Origin: JAVSMW01 sp032027005
GTDB lineage: Bacteria; Bacillota; Thermincolia; Thermincolales; UBA2595
Reading direction: 5' to 3'
NCBI GenBank assembly: GCA_032027005.1
Contig: JAVSMW010000006.1
Coordinates: 241,169-266,582 of the forward strand
Length of the DNA: 25,414 nt
Shown: positions 1-7,827 of the stretch, one piece after another
How the letters are laid out: each line of letters opens with the position of its first letter
Numbering within the stretch: the stretch's first letter is position 1
Notes under the pieces: generated by a model
Told to the model about the DNA's origin: nothing
The model's input: the letters and a program-made list of their open reading frames with translations, nothing else
Database searches by the model: none
Program-made: the position numbers and the translations under genes

Positions 1-32
1 AAATACAACAAAATTACAGTATTGTTGTATTT
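1..32. terminator. AT-rich hairpin at the window edge
   Basis: Arms AAATACAACAA (1-11) and TTGTTGTATTT (22-32) are perfectly complementary with a 10-nt loop and are followed by TT. This could be the terminator of a plus-strand gene lying left of the window. The stem is AT-rich and the upstream gene is not visible, so the call is tentative. Confidence 0.35.
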
Positions 33-79
33 TATGGTTATGTTTACCAATGCCATGAATTTAAAAGATTAACGAACAA

Positions 80-120
80 AAAGAGTCGCACAGTAATATA
101 ATTACACTTTGCGGCTCTTT
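80..120 (+). terminator. Intrinsic-terminator-like hairpin
   Basis: Arms AAAGAGTCGCA (80-90) and TGCGGCTCTTT (110-120) pair over 11 positions with one G-U pair, and a T-rich stretch (CTAGTGTATTTTTT) follows. It probably ends a transcript entering from the left. From 121 to 250 I see no gene and no structure I recognise, only short GC-rich self-complementary pieces such as TCCTCAGAGGA. Confidence 0.45.
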
Positions 121-250
121 CTAGTGTATTTTTTGAAGTTGTAGTGGTCTGCTGAACTGGACGCAAGGTGATTGTCCTCAGAGGATTGCACTGCGGCACG
201 CAACGGAGCCGGAGGGCGTTTTTCTCCGCATGCTCAAAGGGCCCGAAAGC

Positions 251-294
251 AAAATGAATAGGCTGGCTGTCGAGATGGCCAGCCTATTCATTTT
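251..294 (-). terminator. Rho-independent terminator of the diaphorase operon
   Basis: The 17-base arms at 251-267 and 278-294 are perfectly complementary (core AATAGGCTGGC / GCCAGCCTATT) around a 10-nt loop. Read on the minus strand, the stem begins at the TAA stop codon of the last diaphorase gene (293-295) and is followed by TTTTGCTTTC. This marks the end of the three-gene transcript and shows that no further subunit gene follows in the operon. Confidence 0.85.
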
Positions 295-943
295 ATCCGC
301 GAGCCTTAGGAATCAACGCTCCGACCGGGCAAACCCGGACACACTCATTACACTCGGTACAGCGGGATTCAGCCAAACTGGTTTCGCCAAAAGTAGAGAC
401 TTTGCGTGCGATCCCCCGTTTCACAAAACCAATGGCACCAACTTTGGCCTTTTGCTGATCAGCCCAGACACAGCGCCCGCAAAGGACACACCTGCTCGGG
501 TCATAAACAAAAGAATCCAGGCTGTCATCAATGGGCTGCTCTTGAGTCAATTGTCTTAAGCGGTTCAGTTTTAACTTCAGGCCTCTCTCTTTGGCAATTT
601 TCTGCAGCTCACAACTGCCATTGCGGGCACACTTGGCACAGCCCAGGCGGTGATTGGACAGCAACAGCTCGAAAGCAGTCCCGACCAGCCTGTCAATCCG
701 CTTGCTTCTGGTCCTAACCACCATACCTTTGACAACAGGCTGGGTACAGGCAGTCACAGGATTGAGCAGGCCGTCTACCTCTACAAAACACAGGCGGCAG
801 CTGGCCGCTGGTTTCTCTGCTTCATCATGAGCACATAGATGTGGAATATAGATACCGTTTTCCAGGGCCGCCTTTAGCACACTGATACCTGCCTGTGCTG
901 AAAAATGCTTATCATCAATGGTAATCGTTACAGTCTGGTTCAT
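293..943 (-). CDS. NuoG N-terminus/HoxU-like iron-sulfur subunit of an NADH diaphorase module
   Basis: This 216-aa iron-sulfur electron-transfer protein resembles the N-terminal part of NuoG and [FeFe]-hydrogenase HydA, or HoxU, without any catalytic domain. Visible domains: a plant-type [2Fe-2S] domain (C37, C49, C52, C66); a His-Cys [4Fe-4S] motif (H98, C102, C105, C111); and a C-terminal two-cluster ferredoxin region. In that region the second motif is complete (C195, C198, C201, C205-Pro), but the first reads CxxCxxCxxxD (C152, C155, C158, D162), with Asp where the fourth Cys is expected. The gene starts one base after the NuoF-like stop and is the last gene before a strong terminator. 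It should carry electrons between the flavin subunit and a partner encoded elsewhere, possibly a hydrogenase, formate dehydrogenase or Hdr-type enzyme. The family assignment is firm; the partner is unknown. Confidence 0.85.
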   Translation of the reverse strand: MNQTVTITIDDKHFSAQAGISVLKAALENGIYIPHLCAHDEAEKPAASCRLCFVEVDGLLNPVTACTQPVVKGMVVRTRSKRIDRLVGTAFELLLSNHRLGCAKCARNGSCELQKIAKERGLKLKLNRLRQLTQEQPIDDSLDSFVYDPSRCVLCGRCVWADQQKAKVGAIGFVKRGIARKVSTFGETSLAESRCTECNECVRVCPVGALIPKARG

Positions 944-944
944 G

Positions 945-2849
945 TTAATTCCCCCCTCCTTCCATGACTGGAGGAGATTGTTTAATTATCGCCTGGTACA
1001 AGGGCAAGCAGGTAACCAGGCAGTTATCGCATTTCACACACTTCTCCAAATCTATAGCCTTAAGCTTATCAGGTCTGGTATACACAGCCTCCACCGGGCA
1101 GCTGGCAATACAGGCATCACAAAGTTTACTGCACTTTTCGGGAACAATATAATAGGTGATCAGCTCCTTGCACATTAAGGCCGGACAGCGTCCTTCCTCA
1201 ATATGGGCTTCATATTCATGGCGGAAAAAGCGAATTGTGGTCAGCACCGGGTTGGGAGCTGTCTTGCCTAATGCGCAGAGGGAACCTAAATTTATGTCTG
1301 CAGCCAGATCCCAGAGTAAATCAATATCCTCCGGCTTACCGCGGCCCTCAGTGATATCTGTCAGAATGTCCAGCATCTGCTTGGTTCCCAGGCGGCAGAA
1401 GGTGCATTTTCCACAGGATTCGTGCTGGGTAAATTCCAGGAAAAAGCGGGCAATCTCAACCATGCAATCATCTTCATCCAAAACCACCAAGCCGCCGGAA
1501 CCCATCATTGCTCCGGCTTCTTTAAGCGAATCGAAATCAATGGGCAAGTCCAGTGCCGATTCGGGCAGGCAGCCTCCGGAGGGTCCGCCGATTTGCACGG
1601 CCTTAAATTGTTTCTCATCTTTGATGCCATTACCCACATCATATACGAGGGTCCTTACAGTAGTACCCATGGGCACCTCGGCCAGCCCGGTGCCGACCAC
1701 CTTACCGGCCAGGGCAAAAACCGCCGTTCCGGGGCTGCCGGGAGTGCCGATACTCTTAAACCAGTCGGCACCGTTCCTGATTATATGGGGAATATAGGAC
1801 AAGGTTTTGACATTATTGATAATAGTAGGTTTTCCCCGGAGGCCTGATACGGCAGGAAAAGGCGGCCGATGGCTTGGTATCCCGGCATTGCCTTCAATTG
1901 ACGCAATGAGAGCAGTCTCCTCGCCACAGACGAAGGCCCCCGACCCTTGGAAAACCGTAATAGTTAACTTAAAATCACTGCCAAGGATTGAATTACCCAG
2001 AACTCCTTTTTCATTGGCTTGAGCAATGGCAGTATGCAGGCGGTCAATTGCCAGCGGATACTCTGCCCGGACATAAATATAACCTTCATTGGCACCTACA
2101 GCGTATGCAGCTAAAATTAATCCTTCCAAGAGCTGGTGGGGGTTTGACTCCAGGAGGGCACGGTCCATAAAGGCCCCCGGGTCTCCTTCATCAGCATTAC
2201 AAATAACATACTTGGGTGAACCGGCAGCGTTTCGGCAGGTCTCCCATTTGACACCGGTGGGAAATCCTGCTCCCCCGCGTCCACGCAGTTTAGAGTCGAT
2301 AATTTCAGCAACCACAGCCCCGGGATCACTGCTCAGGGCTTTAGCCAAAGCGGAATACCCGCCTCGGGCCAAATAATGATCAATATTTTCAGGGTCAATG
2401 AGTCCGCAGTCGGCTAAAACTATTTTTTGCTCATAAACGCCCCTGGGATAATCGGCGAAAGTGGGAAAAAAGTCATTAGGCTCAAGGGCGGCCATAGCAA
2501 ATTCGAAGCACGGATCATCACCCACCAGGTAATCGCTGACCAGGCGGGAGGCAATCCCCTCATCCACTGAGCCGTAACAAAGCTGGGGAAACCCGGGCTT
2601 GGCCACGACCACCATAGGCTCGGCATAGCAATGGCCCATACATCCGACTTCGATAAGCTCAACATCCAGATTATGTTTTGCAATTTCAGTGCGAAAAGTC
2701 TCCACTATTTGCATGGCCCCGGCAGCCCGCCCGCATGTGGCAGTACCGACAAAGACATAAGGTTTTACACCTAACCCGTCAACGATTTGCCGGGCCTTGT
2801 TTTGAAGTTCCTGGTATCTCTTCTCCACTATCAAGGCCTTCTCACTCAT
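945..2849 (-). CDS. nuoF: NuoF/HydB-like flavin and iron-sulfur subunit (NADH-binding)
   Basis: This 634-aa NADH-oxidising flavoprotein subunit has the three-part layout of hydrogenase HydB/HndC. Residues 30-105 are a thioredoxin-like [2Fe-2S] domain (C39, C70, C74; the usual first Cys is not obvious, and C91 may substitute). The NuoF core has the glycine-rich FMN/NADH motif GRGGAGFPTG (190-199), an SGAFVCGEETAL segment (about 303-314) and the N3 [4Fe-4S] ligands C479, C482, C485, C525. A C-terminal two-cluster ferredoxin follows (C573, C577, C580, C584 and C604, C607, C610, C614); its first motif has one extra residue, CxxxC instead of CxxC. The ATG overlaps the end of the NuoE-like gene by 8 bases and is preceded by GAAGG, suggesting translational coupling. 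It is likely cytoplasmic, and in bifurcating complexes this subunit exchanges electrons with NADH. Confidence 0.93.
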   Translation of the reverse strand: MSEKALIVEKRYQELQNKARQIVDGLGVKPYVFVGTATCGRAAGAMQIVETFRTEIAKHNLDVELIEVGCMGHCYAEPMVVVAKPGFPQLCYGSVDEGIASRLVSDYLVGDDPCFEFAMAALEPNDFFPTFADYPRGVYEQKIVLADCGLIDPENIDHYLARGGYSALAKALSSDPGAVVAEIIDSKLRGRGGAGFPTGVKWETCRNAAGSPKYVICNADEGDPGAFMDRALLESNPHQLLEGLILAAYAVGANEGYIYVRAEYPLAIDRLHTAIAQANEKGVLGNSILGSDFKLTITVFQGSGAFVCGEETALIASIEGNAGIPSHRPPFPAVSGLRGKPTIINNVKTLSYIPHIIRNGADWFKSIGTPGSPGTAVFALAGKVVGTGLAEVPMGTTVRTLVYDVGNGIKDEKQFKAVQIGGPSGGCLPESALDLPIDFDSLKEAGAMMGSGGLVVLDEDDCMVEIARFFLEFTQHESCGKCTFCRLGTKQMLDILTDITEGRGKPEDIDLLWDLAADINLGSLCALGKTAPNPVLTTIRFFRHEYEAHIEEGRCPALMCKELITYYIVPEKCSKLCDACIASCPVEAVYTRPDKLKAIDLEKCVKCDNCLVTCLPLYQAIIKQSPPVMEGGGN

Positions 2850-3375
2850 GATCCCGACCTTCTTCCGCGGCTTTCTTCTCTGTGCCTGGCATCTCCTTAC
2901 CTAATCCCAGCAGGATTCCATCTACCCTGGTTGGCCTCACTTTGCCTTCTAAATCGTCATTTACCGTGACCACCGGGGCCAAGGCACAACATCCCACACA
3001 AGCAACCCGCTCCAAACTGAATTCACGGTCTGGACTCGTTTCACCCTCTTTTATTTCCAGGCGCCTCTCAAAAGAATCCATGATAATACGCCCCCCTGTC
3101 ATGTGGCAGGCAGTACCCATACAGACTTTGATTTGATTTTTACCCGGCGGATTCATCCGGAATTGGTTGTAAAAAGTACCTACCCCGTAAACTTCAACTT
3201 CCGGGATGTTTACTGCTTCTGCTACCAGGAGCATTGCTTCTTTGGGCAGATAACCCAGTTTGGTCTGAATATCCTGCAGAATAGGAATAAGCTTTTCACG
3301 GTCAGATTTGTGTTTGGCCAATACATCCTGAACCGCTGTCCGGATTTCTTCCAATTCACCTTCTAATAATTCCAA
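2842..3375 (-). CDS. nuoE: NuoE/HydC-like [2Fe-2S] subunit
   Basis: This 177-aa thioredoxin-like [2Fe-2S] subunit partners the NuoF-like protein in NADH diaphorases and in HydABC or Hnd hydrogenases. The four ligands are in the usual spacing: CMGTAC (C-x4-C) about 35 residues before CVGCC (C-x3-C). An N-terminal helical part ends in a typical YLPKEAMLLVAEAVNIPEVEVYGV-type region. The start is TTG at 3373-3375, chosen because GGGGGAGGA lies just upstream and the only nearby ATG is followed at once by a stop. It is the first gene of the three-gene operon. A 17-base palindrome and a TATAGAT -10-like box lie in its leader. Confidence 0.93.
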   Translation of the reverse strand: MELLEGELEEIRTAVQDVLAKHKSDREKLIPILQDIQTKLGYLPKEAMLLVAEAVNIPEVEVYGVGTFYNQFRMNPPGKNQIKVCMGTACHMTGGRIIMDSFERRLEIKEGETSPDREFSLERVACVGCCALAPVVTVNDDLEGKVRPTRVDGILLGLGKEMPGTEKKAAEEGRDHE

Positions 3376-3408
3376 TTACATCCTCCCCCTAACATTGTGA
3401 TAATCTAT

Positions 3409-3425
3409 AGGAAATTAAATTTCCT
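3409..3425. promoter_or_regulatory. Palindrome in the diaphorase operon promoter region
   Basis: Arms AGGAAATT (3409-3416) and AATTTCCT (3418-3425) are perfectly complementary around one base. Read on the minus strand, the palindrome lies immediately upstream of TATAGAT, a possible -10 element for the nuoE transcript. It therefore sits where a repressor or activator could act. It does not resemble the AACNNNGTT-type palindrome upstream of the neighbouring marR gene, so the regulator is unknown. Confidence 0.4.
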
Positions 3426-3458
3426 TTCTACTCTACTATGAAAGTATTTAAAAAAATG

Positions 3459-3489
3459 AAAATCTGCCGCGGATAAACGCGGATTTTTT
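3459..3489 (-). terminator. Terminator downstream of marR (possibly bidirectional)
   Basis: The core stem CCGCG (3467-3471) / CGCGG (3478-3482) with a 6-nt loop is extended by AAAATC / GATTTT flanks. On the minus strand it follows the marR stop codon and leads into a T-rich run. It separates the regulator from the diaphorase operon, which should have its own promoter. Confidence 0.65.
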
Positions 3490-3492
3490 AAC

Positions 3493-4035
3493 TTAATAAG
3501 AAATAACCCGTTTGAGGCATTTGATATTGGCGAGAATACAGTGTTCGACGTGTTCACGGCCGCAGTGCAGGCAGATATTTTCAGCTAGTTCGCTTTCAGC
3601 CAGGGTTGCCGTGAGAAAGGCTTCAATGCCTTTTTGCAGATCCCTGATACGCTCAGGGTCAACTTTACGCAGCAGCGAGCTTAAACGCTTAAGCTTTTCA
3701 GGCTTGATTTTACCTGTTAATTCCTGGCCCTTGGCTGTAATTTCGACAAAAACATTGCGCCTGTCAGCCTTATCAGCCCTGCGGGCTGCCAGTCCTTTTT
3801 CCACCAGCCTTGATATATTCTTGGTAGCGGCAGGATAACTTATCCCCAGGCCACGTGAAAGATCCCCCACTGTCACCTTTTCGTGGGCCAAAATAAAACA
3901 CAGGCACCTTGCCTGTCCCACTGTAATCTGCTCATGACAAACTTCATCCAACAGATCCTGGGTCAAAAGTTCCCCAATGACAGCAATAAACAGGCCGATA
4001 TCTCTATCGATGGCCTGTAGTGTTTCCTGATCCAT
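3493..4035 (-). CDS. MarR-family regulator with a C-terminal four-cysteine cluster
   Basis: This is a winged-helix DNA-binding regulator. The MarR core (about residues 40-130) has the recognition-helix segment ISYPAATKNISRLVEKGL and the wing signature DKADRRNVFVEIT. I place the start at ATG 4033-4035 because GGTGAGG lies 8 bases upstream; this gives 180 aa. An in-frame GTG at 4045-4047 would add four residues. Beyond the usual MarR fold there is a tail with the pattern C-x2-C-x7-C-x6-C (CLHC...HC...KC), a plausible Zn or Fe-S site that could make it redox- or metal-responsive. A perfect 23-bp palindrome sits just upstream, consistent with autoregulation. The diaphorase operon follows downstream on the same strand and is a possible target. 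The ligand is not known. Confidence 0.88.
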   Translation of the reverse strand: MDQETLQAIDRDIGLFIAVIGELLTQDLLDEVCHEQITVGQARCLCFILAHEKVTVGDLSRGLGISYPAATKNISRLVEKGLAARRADKADRRNVFVEITAKGQELTGKIKPEKLKRLSSLLRKVDPERIRDLQKGIEAFLTATLAESELAENICLHCGREHVEHCILANIKCLKRVISY

Positions 4036-4051
4036 AAAATACCTCACCGGA

Positions 4052-4074
4052 AATATTTAACCTAGTTAAATATT
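4052..4074. promoter_or_regulatory. MarR-type palindromic operator upstream of marR
   Basis: Arms AATATTTAAC (4052-4061) and GTTAAATATT (4065-4074) are perfect inverted repeats separated by CTA. The inner TTAAC-N3-GTTAA form is typical of MarR-family operators. The palindrome ends about 17 bases upstream of the marR start codon and covers or abuts its promoter. Autorepression is the natural inference. Confidence 0.7.
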
Positions 4075-4173
4075 AATCCATTTATTATAACCTTGTCAAC
4101 CATTTATTTGCAATAGTGATTTTAAGATTACCTGTCTACTATACAATTGATTTTCAGCTTGCCCTATTTCGCT

Positions 4174-4448
4174 GCCGGGATGACCGTTTTCTCCGGTTTC
4201 CCTGGGCGGCATCTAGTCATCTAGGCTGTCAAACTCCGGCAGCAAGACGGCGTCCCCGAACTTGACGGCTCAGTAGGCATTCCTCGATAGATGGCCGCCT
4301 CCCGTTTCGCTATTACTGCCAGCGAAACTTCCCGGCGACCTTCGCCGTCTTCAGACATACGGGGACTCCCCGTCTTGCTGCTCTCCGTTTTACAACCTGA
4401 TTCCTGACGATGCCGCCCAAAGAAACCTCCGAAAACGGCCATCCCGGC
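4174..4448. repeat. Long imperfect inverted-repeat element (MITE-like or structured RNA)
   Basis: The outer arms 4174-4213 and 4409-4448 match as inverted repeats at 34 of 40 positions. Similarity continues inward more loosely to CAGCAAGACGG (4240-4250) paired with CCGTCTTGCTG (4370-4380), giving arms of about 85 bases. The central 100 bases hold further perfect hairpins: GTTTCGC/GCGAAAC (4304-4328), GGCGA/TCGCC (4334-4346) and GACGGC (4264-4269) / GCCGTC (4344-4349). Several mismatches are spread through the arms, as in an old or structure-constrained element. No transposase is present. It occupies an otherwise gene-free stretch (4075-4630). It could be a non-autonomous mobile element or a non-coding RNA; I cannot decide from one copy. 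Confidence 0.6.
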
Positions 4449-4630
4449 TTCTGAATTACTGGTAAGCATAAAATTAAAAAGGATTTCCGGGGCAAAAATA
4501 GAAAAACTAATAAATAACAGGTAGAAATTCGGGGATTTGTGAACGGTGAATTTTAGGAGCAATAGCTATAGCTGCCCGCTCACTACTACCCACTCACCAC
4601 TCACCACTCCCCACTCATAAAGGTGATAGC

Positions 4631-5254
4631 ATGATCAAAACAGAGGAAATAGAAGTAAGTTTAGGTGAAAAATCAATTAGGTTAAATATAGTCAAGAACA
4701 GTGAAGAAATCCTGACTTCGGCTATAAATGACGCTGAGACTCCGGTCTGGGTTGAACTTTGGCCCTCGTCGCTGGCTCTGGCCCGCTGGTTATGGAATAA
4801 TTCATCCCTGAAGGGCCAGAAAGTCCTGGAACTGGGGGCCGGTCTCGGCCTGCCGGGTATAGCCGCGGGAATGCGGGGCGCAGATGTGCTGCAAACCGAC
4901 TATATGCCCGAAGCTTTAGTTATCGCCAGCGAGAACGCCCGTTTAAATAATGTCAGCAGCCTAAGCACGGCTTTAGCCGACTGGCGAAGCTTTACCATCA
5001 CGGAACAGTTCAACCTGATCATCGGTTCCGATATCCTCTACCACCCGGACCTGAACCCGTACCTTAAAAAGATATTCCAAAATAACCTAAAACCAGGCGG
5101 TAAAATTATTATGGCAGACGCAGGACGTAAAGACAGTCTGTCTTTTATCACCGAATTACGTCAGGATAGCTGGACCGTCTCAGAAGAGCAAATGCCGGTA
5201 CAGCAAGGGCCTTTTGATTATAGGATTTATATTTTTGAGATCAGTAAACTGTGA
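4631..5254 (+). CDS. Class I SAM-dependent methyltransferase (methyltransferase family 16-like)
   Basis: This 207-aa Rossmann-fold methyltransferase has the AdoMet motif I VLELGAGLGLPGI (about residues 65-77), followed by an acidic motif II at TDYMPEA and the motif DLIIGSDILYH (as NLIIGSDILYH). The segment VWVELWPSSLALARWL before motif I is characteristic of the family that includes lysine and nicotinamide N-methyltransferase-like proteins. The start is supported by AAAGGTGATAG just upstream. The gene is a single unit; its last 14 bases overlap the end of the convergent phosphotransferase gene. The substrate (protein side chain or small molecule) cannot be read from the sequence. Confidence 0.85.
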   Translation: MIKTEEIEVSLGEKSIRLNIVKNSEEILTSAINDAETPVWVELWPSSLALARWLWNNSSLKGQKVLELGAGLGLPGIAAGMRGADVLQTDYMPEALVIASENARLNNVSSLSTALADWRSFTITEQFNLIIGSDILYHPDLNPYLKKIFQNNLKPGGKIIMADAGRKDSLSFITELRQDSWTVSEEQMPVQQGPFDYRIYIFEISKL

Positions 5255-7757
5255 TCCCCACTCTATACACTGCTCCTGTCAGGCCATTCACAGTGATCAT
5301 GTCACCATCTTTTAGCAGTTCAGTAATCTTAGCTATGCCCATCACGGCGGGAATTCCATATTCCCTGGCGATTATGGCCGCATGAGATGCTGCGCCTCCG
5401 GTTTCCACCACTAGACCACCCAAGGTGGAAAAGAGGGGGGTCCAGGCCGGATTGGTATATGGCGCAACTAAAATATCGCCTTTCTGCACCCTGTGAAAAT
5501 CACGGGGTCCGGTGACAATCCGGGCAGGTCCGGTGACAACACCCTGACAAACAGGAATACCTTTGAGGGCTCCTGTTTCATCAAAAACAACTTTTCGCAT
5601 CTGCCACCTTTTAGCCCGTCGCTCCTGTTCGGCCTTACGGCTGCTAATTTTAGACCTCAGGCCCTTGACATTAACTTCTTCTATCCCATGATACACTGTC
5701 AGGATAATATCCTTGATTTCAAAATAGTTCAGGTAAATAATATCTGACGCCTTATGCAGCAGCCCAAGTGTGACAAAACGATTACCGACTTCATTAAATA
5801 ATATCCTAAAAACATGGAGACTCCTGGTTACATCATAATGACTATTTTCCCGGAACGCTGTGAAGCTGCGGGCATGTTTCAGAATTCTGCCCATTAACCT
5901 TTTGAGCGGAATAACGGAAAAGATTCCCCTGGATAGCCGCTGATTCAGCATCTCTTCTGTTTCCAGGGATCTCTGTCGGCCAAGTTTTTCCCTGGCAGCA
6001 TATGCTCCAGGCTCTTCACTCAAGACACTCCTGATTATCCCCAGGACAATCTCAGGCGCATCCTGCCAGGTAGGAGATGCAATGCCTCCCAGGCCCATGT
6101 TGGTCTCCCGTTCACCGTAACGGGCCAGAAACTCCCGGAAACTCTGCAAGAAATCCTCCCCGCCCGGAATATTCCCAAGTTTTTCTATCACGGATGCAGG
6201 TTCAGATTCTTTGATGACCCGGCATACTTCAGGATGAGACCTGGCTTTTTGAGCCATTTCGTCTAGCTCCCGATTAATGATCATCGTAATATTTTCTGAA
6301 CCGGCCAGCAGGTTTTCATAAATACCTGCCGCTTTTTCTTTGTACAAAATTCTCAGGAACCCCCAAAGCAAGGCACTGGGAATACGGTTTTCAGCAAAAT
6401 ATCTGTATCTCATGACAATGAAAAAATGGAAATGATGAAGAGCCTCTGTAACGTAGTCTTGCACCAATTCATAAGGCAGGGCGGAAATATCCCGTCCTTT
6501 CAGCTTCTTAAGCATGTCTAGCAAGTACACCTGTTCAGAGGCCCATTCTCTGGCCGGATCTGACTTCAGCGTCTTGTTGAGACGCAAATACAGCCAAAAC
6601 CGCTTAAGATCCGGTTTTATCCCGGGCGGCATAAAAAATTCCGGAAATATCCCGCGGTCTACCCGCGACCAGTCCATTTCTTCAATTTTATAGCCGTAAA
6701 GCTTCATGGCTTCAAATTGGGCCAAAAATAACAGTTTCACGATCACGCCATCTATGGGATGGATCGGGTCAGGGAAACGCTCTTCGACCCACCCTAACAC
6801 TTCGCGCTGCATTTTACTCATTTTCCCGGGGTCAATATCGGGTAGTGATTCATCACCTAAGGTGGTAATAGGCCTGGTCTGCAGGAAATAAAATTTACCT
6901 TGGCTGTAAGCCCACTCAATATCCTGAAAGGATTCATAAAAAAGCTCGATTTTCAGGCCTGTATGGGCCAGTTCACGCAGCTCATAATCGGTGAGAATCT
7001 GACCTAAGGCCGGATCAGCTAATTGTTTCTCCACAATATTTACATTGGCATCGTTTTTTTGCAGCACATAAACATCTCCGGCCACATCTCCGGACACCAG
7101 CTGCTCACCCAATCCCCTGACCGCCTCTATCCGGATTTCTTCCCGTGAATCATTTACCGGGTTGGCTGTAAACATTACTCCTGCTGCTGCGGCCGGGACC
7201 ATTTCCTGAATAATTACAGCCATCTTGACCTGATTTTGGGCAAAGCCCTTGACAGCCCGGTAATGAATGGCCCTGGCCGTCCATAATGAGGCCCAGCATT
7301 TTTTTATGGCGGACATGACATTGGCGGCTCCCTCTACATTGAGAAAGGTCTCCTGCTGCCCGGCAAAGGACGCATCCTCTAAGTCTTCCGCCGTTGCCGA
7401 AGACCGAACTGCTACTTTGACCCCGGCCTTGCCCTGACTAAGCTCATAATATGCTTCGGTAACTGCCTGTTCTATTTCAGGTGATAGCTTAGTGTTCTCA
7501 ATCAATTGGGAAATCTGGTCACTCGTCCTCTCCAGAGCACTCATGTCCTCAATGTCCTGATTTGCTAACATTTGAAAAATTTCCTGCTGTACCCCGCTCA
7601 AGACAATGTTTTGCTTATAAGCAGCCGACGACAGGCAGAAACCAGCCGGTACATTTAAGGCTCTGGCCAAATCACCCAAATTAGCGGCTTTACCGCCAAC
7701 CAGTAAGATGTCAGTTCTGTGAATTTCTTTTAACCAGTAAATATACTTTTCCATCAT
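5241..7757 (-). CDS. PEP-synthase/rifampin-phosphotransferase-like dikinase
   Basis: This 838-aa ATP-dependent phosphotransferase belongs to the PEP synthase/PPDK superfamily. Residues 1-300 are the ATP-grasp domain (VGGKAANLGDLARAL near the N-terminus, VRSSATAEDLEDASFAGQQ, and a QTRPITT end). A long helical middle domain of about 400 residues follows, then the swivelling phosphohistidine domain with SHAAIIAREYGIPAVMG (catalytic His about 792). It lacks the C-terminal TIM-barrel that binds pyruvate in true PpsA, so pyruvate is unlikely to be the acceptor. The domain order is that of rifampin phosphotransferase (Rph), but the acceptor here is unknown. The SD is AGGAGG; either of two adjacent ATGs may start the protein, and the second (7752-7754) is better spaced. 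It lies 70 bases downstream of the kinase-like gene, probably in one transcript. Confidence 0.88.
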   Translation of the reverse strand: MMEKYIYWLKEIHRTDILLVGGKAANLGDLARALNVPAGFCLSSAAYKQNIVLSGVQQEIFQMLANQDIEDMSALERTSDQISQLIENTKLSPEIEQAVTEAYYELSQGKAGVKVAVRSSATAEDLEDASFAGQQETFLNVEGAANVMSAIKKCWASLWTARAIHYRAVKGFAQNQVKMAVIIQEMVPAAAAGVMFTANPVNDSREEIRIEAVRGLGEQLVSGDVAGDVYVLQKNDANVNIVEKQLADPALGQILTDYELRELAHTGLKIELFYESFQDIEWAYSQGKFYFLQTRPITTLGDESLPDIDPGKMSKMQREVLGWVEERFPDPIHPIDGVIVKLLFLAQFEAMKLYGYKIEEMDWSRVDRGIFPEFFMPPGIKPDLKRFWLYLRLNKTLKSDPAREWASEQVYLLDMLKKLKGRDISALPYELVQDYVTEALHHFHFFIVMRYRYFAENRIPSALLWGFLRILYKEKAAGIYENLLAGSENITMIINRELDEMAQKARSHPEVCRVIKESEPASVIEKLGNIPGGEDFLQSFREFLARYGERETNMGLGGIASPTWQDAPEIVLGIIRSVLSEEPGAYAAREKLGRQRSLETEEMLNQRLSRGIFSVIPLKRLMGRILKHARSFTAFRENSHYDVTRSLHVFRILFNEVGNRFVTLGLLHKASDIIYLNYFEIKDIILTVYHGIEEVNVKGLRSKISSRKAEQERRAKRWQMRKVVFDETGALKGIPVCQGVVTGPARIVTGPRDFHRVQKGDILVAPYTNPAWTPLFSTLGGLVVETGGAASHAAIIAREYGIPAVMGIAKITELLKDGDMITVNGLTGAVYRVGITVY

Positions 7758-7827
7758 GTACCTCCTTGCTGCTTTTCAGCTCCCATCAGGAAAAAATCGA
7801 CCCCCTGCATAGCAGTTCTCTCTTATT

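Noticed and set aside
230..559. Plus-strand frame over the first terminator and the Fe-S subunit gene
   Set aside because: It reads through the terminator hairpin and antisense to a conserved gene, with no SD or domain.
1156..1797. 213-codon plus-strand frame opposite the NuoF-like gene
   Set aside because: It is fully antisense to a well-supported conserved gene, and its translation has no recognisable domain.
293..3375. Complete NAD-dependent [FeFe]-hydrogenase operon
   Set aside because: No H-cluster domain is present; the third gene ends after the ferredoxin region and a terminator follows.
4221..4562. Open reading frame of 113 codons on the minus strand
   Set aside because: It runs through one arm and the centre of the inverted-repeat element, has no convincing SD, and has low-complexity composition without family features. 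The repeat explains the sequence better.
4581..4618. Short CACTCACC-like tandem repeats before the methyltransferase
   Set aside because: Only a few irregular copies of a low-complexity CT-rich motif; no evidence of a functional repeat or CRISPR.
5241..7757. True phosphoenolpyruvate synthase (ppsA)
   Set aside because: The C-terminal TIM-barrel needed for pyruvate binding is absent; the layout is that of Rph-like enzymes.
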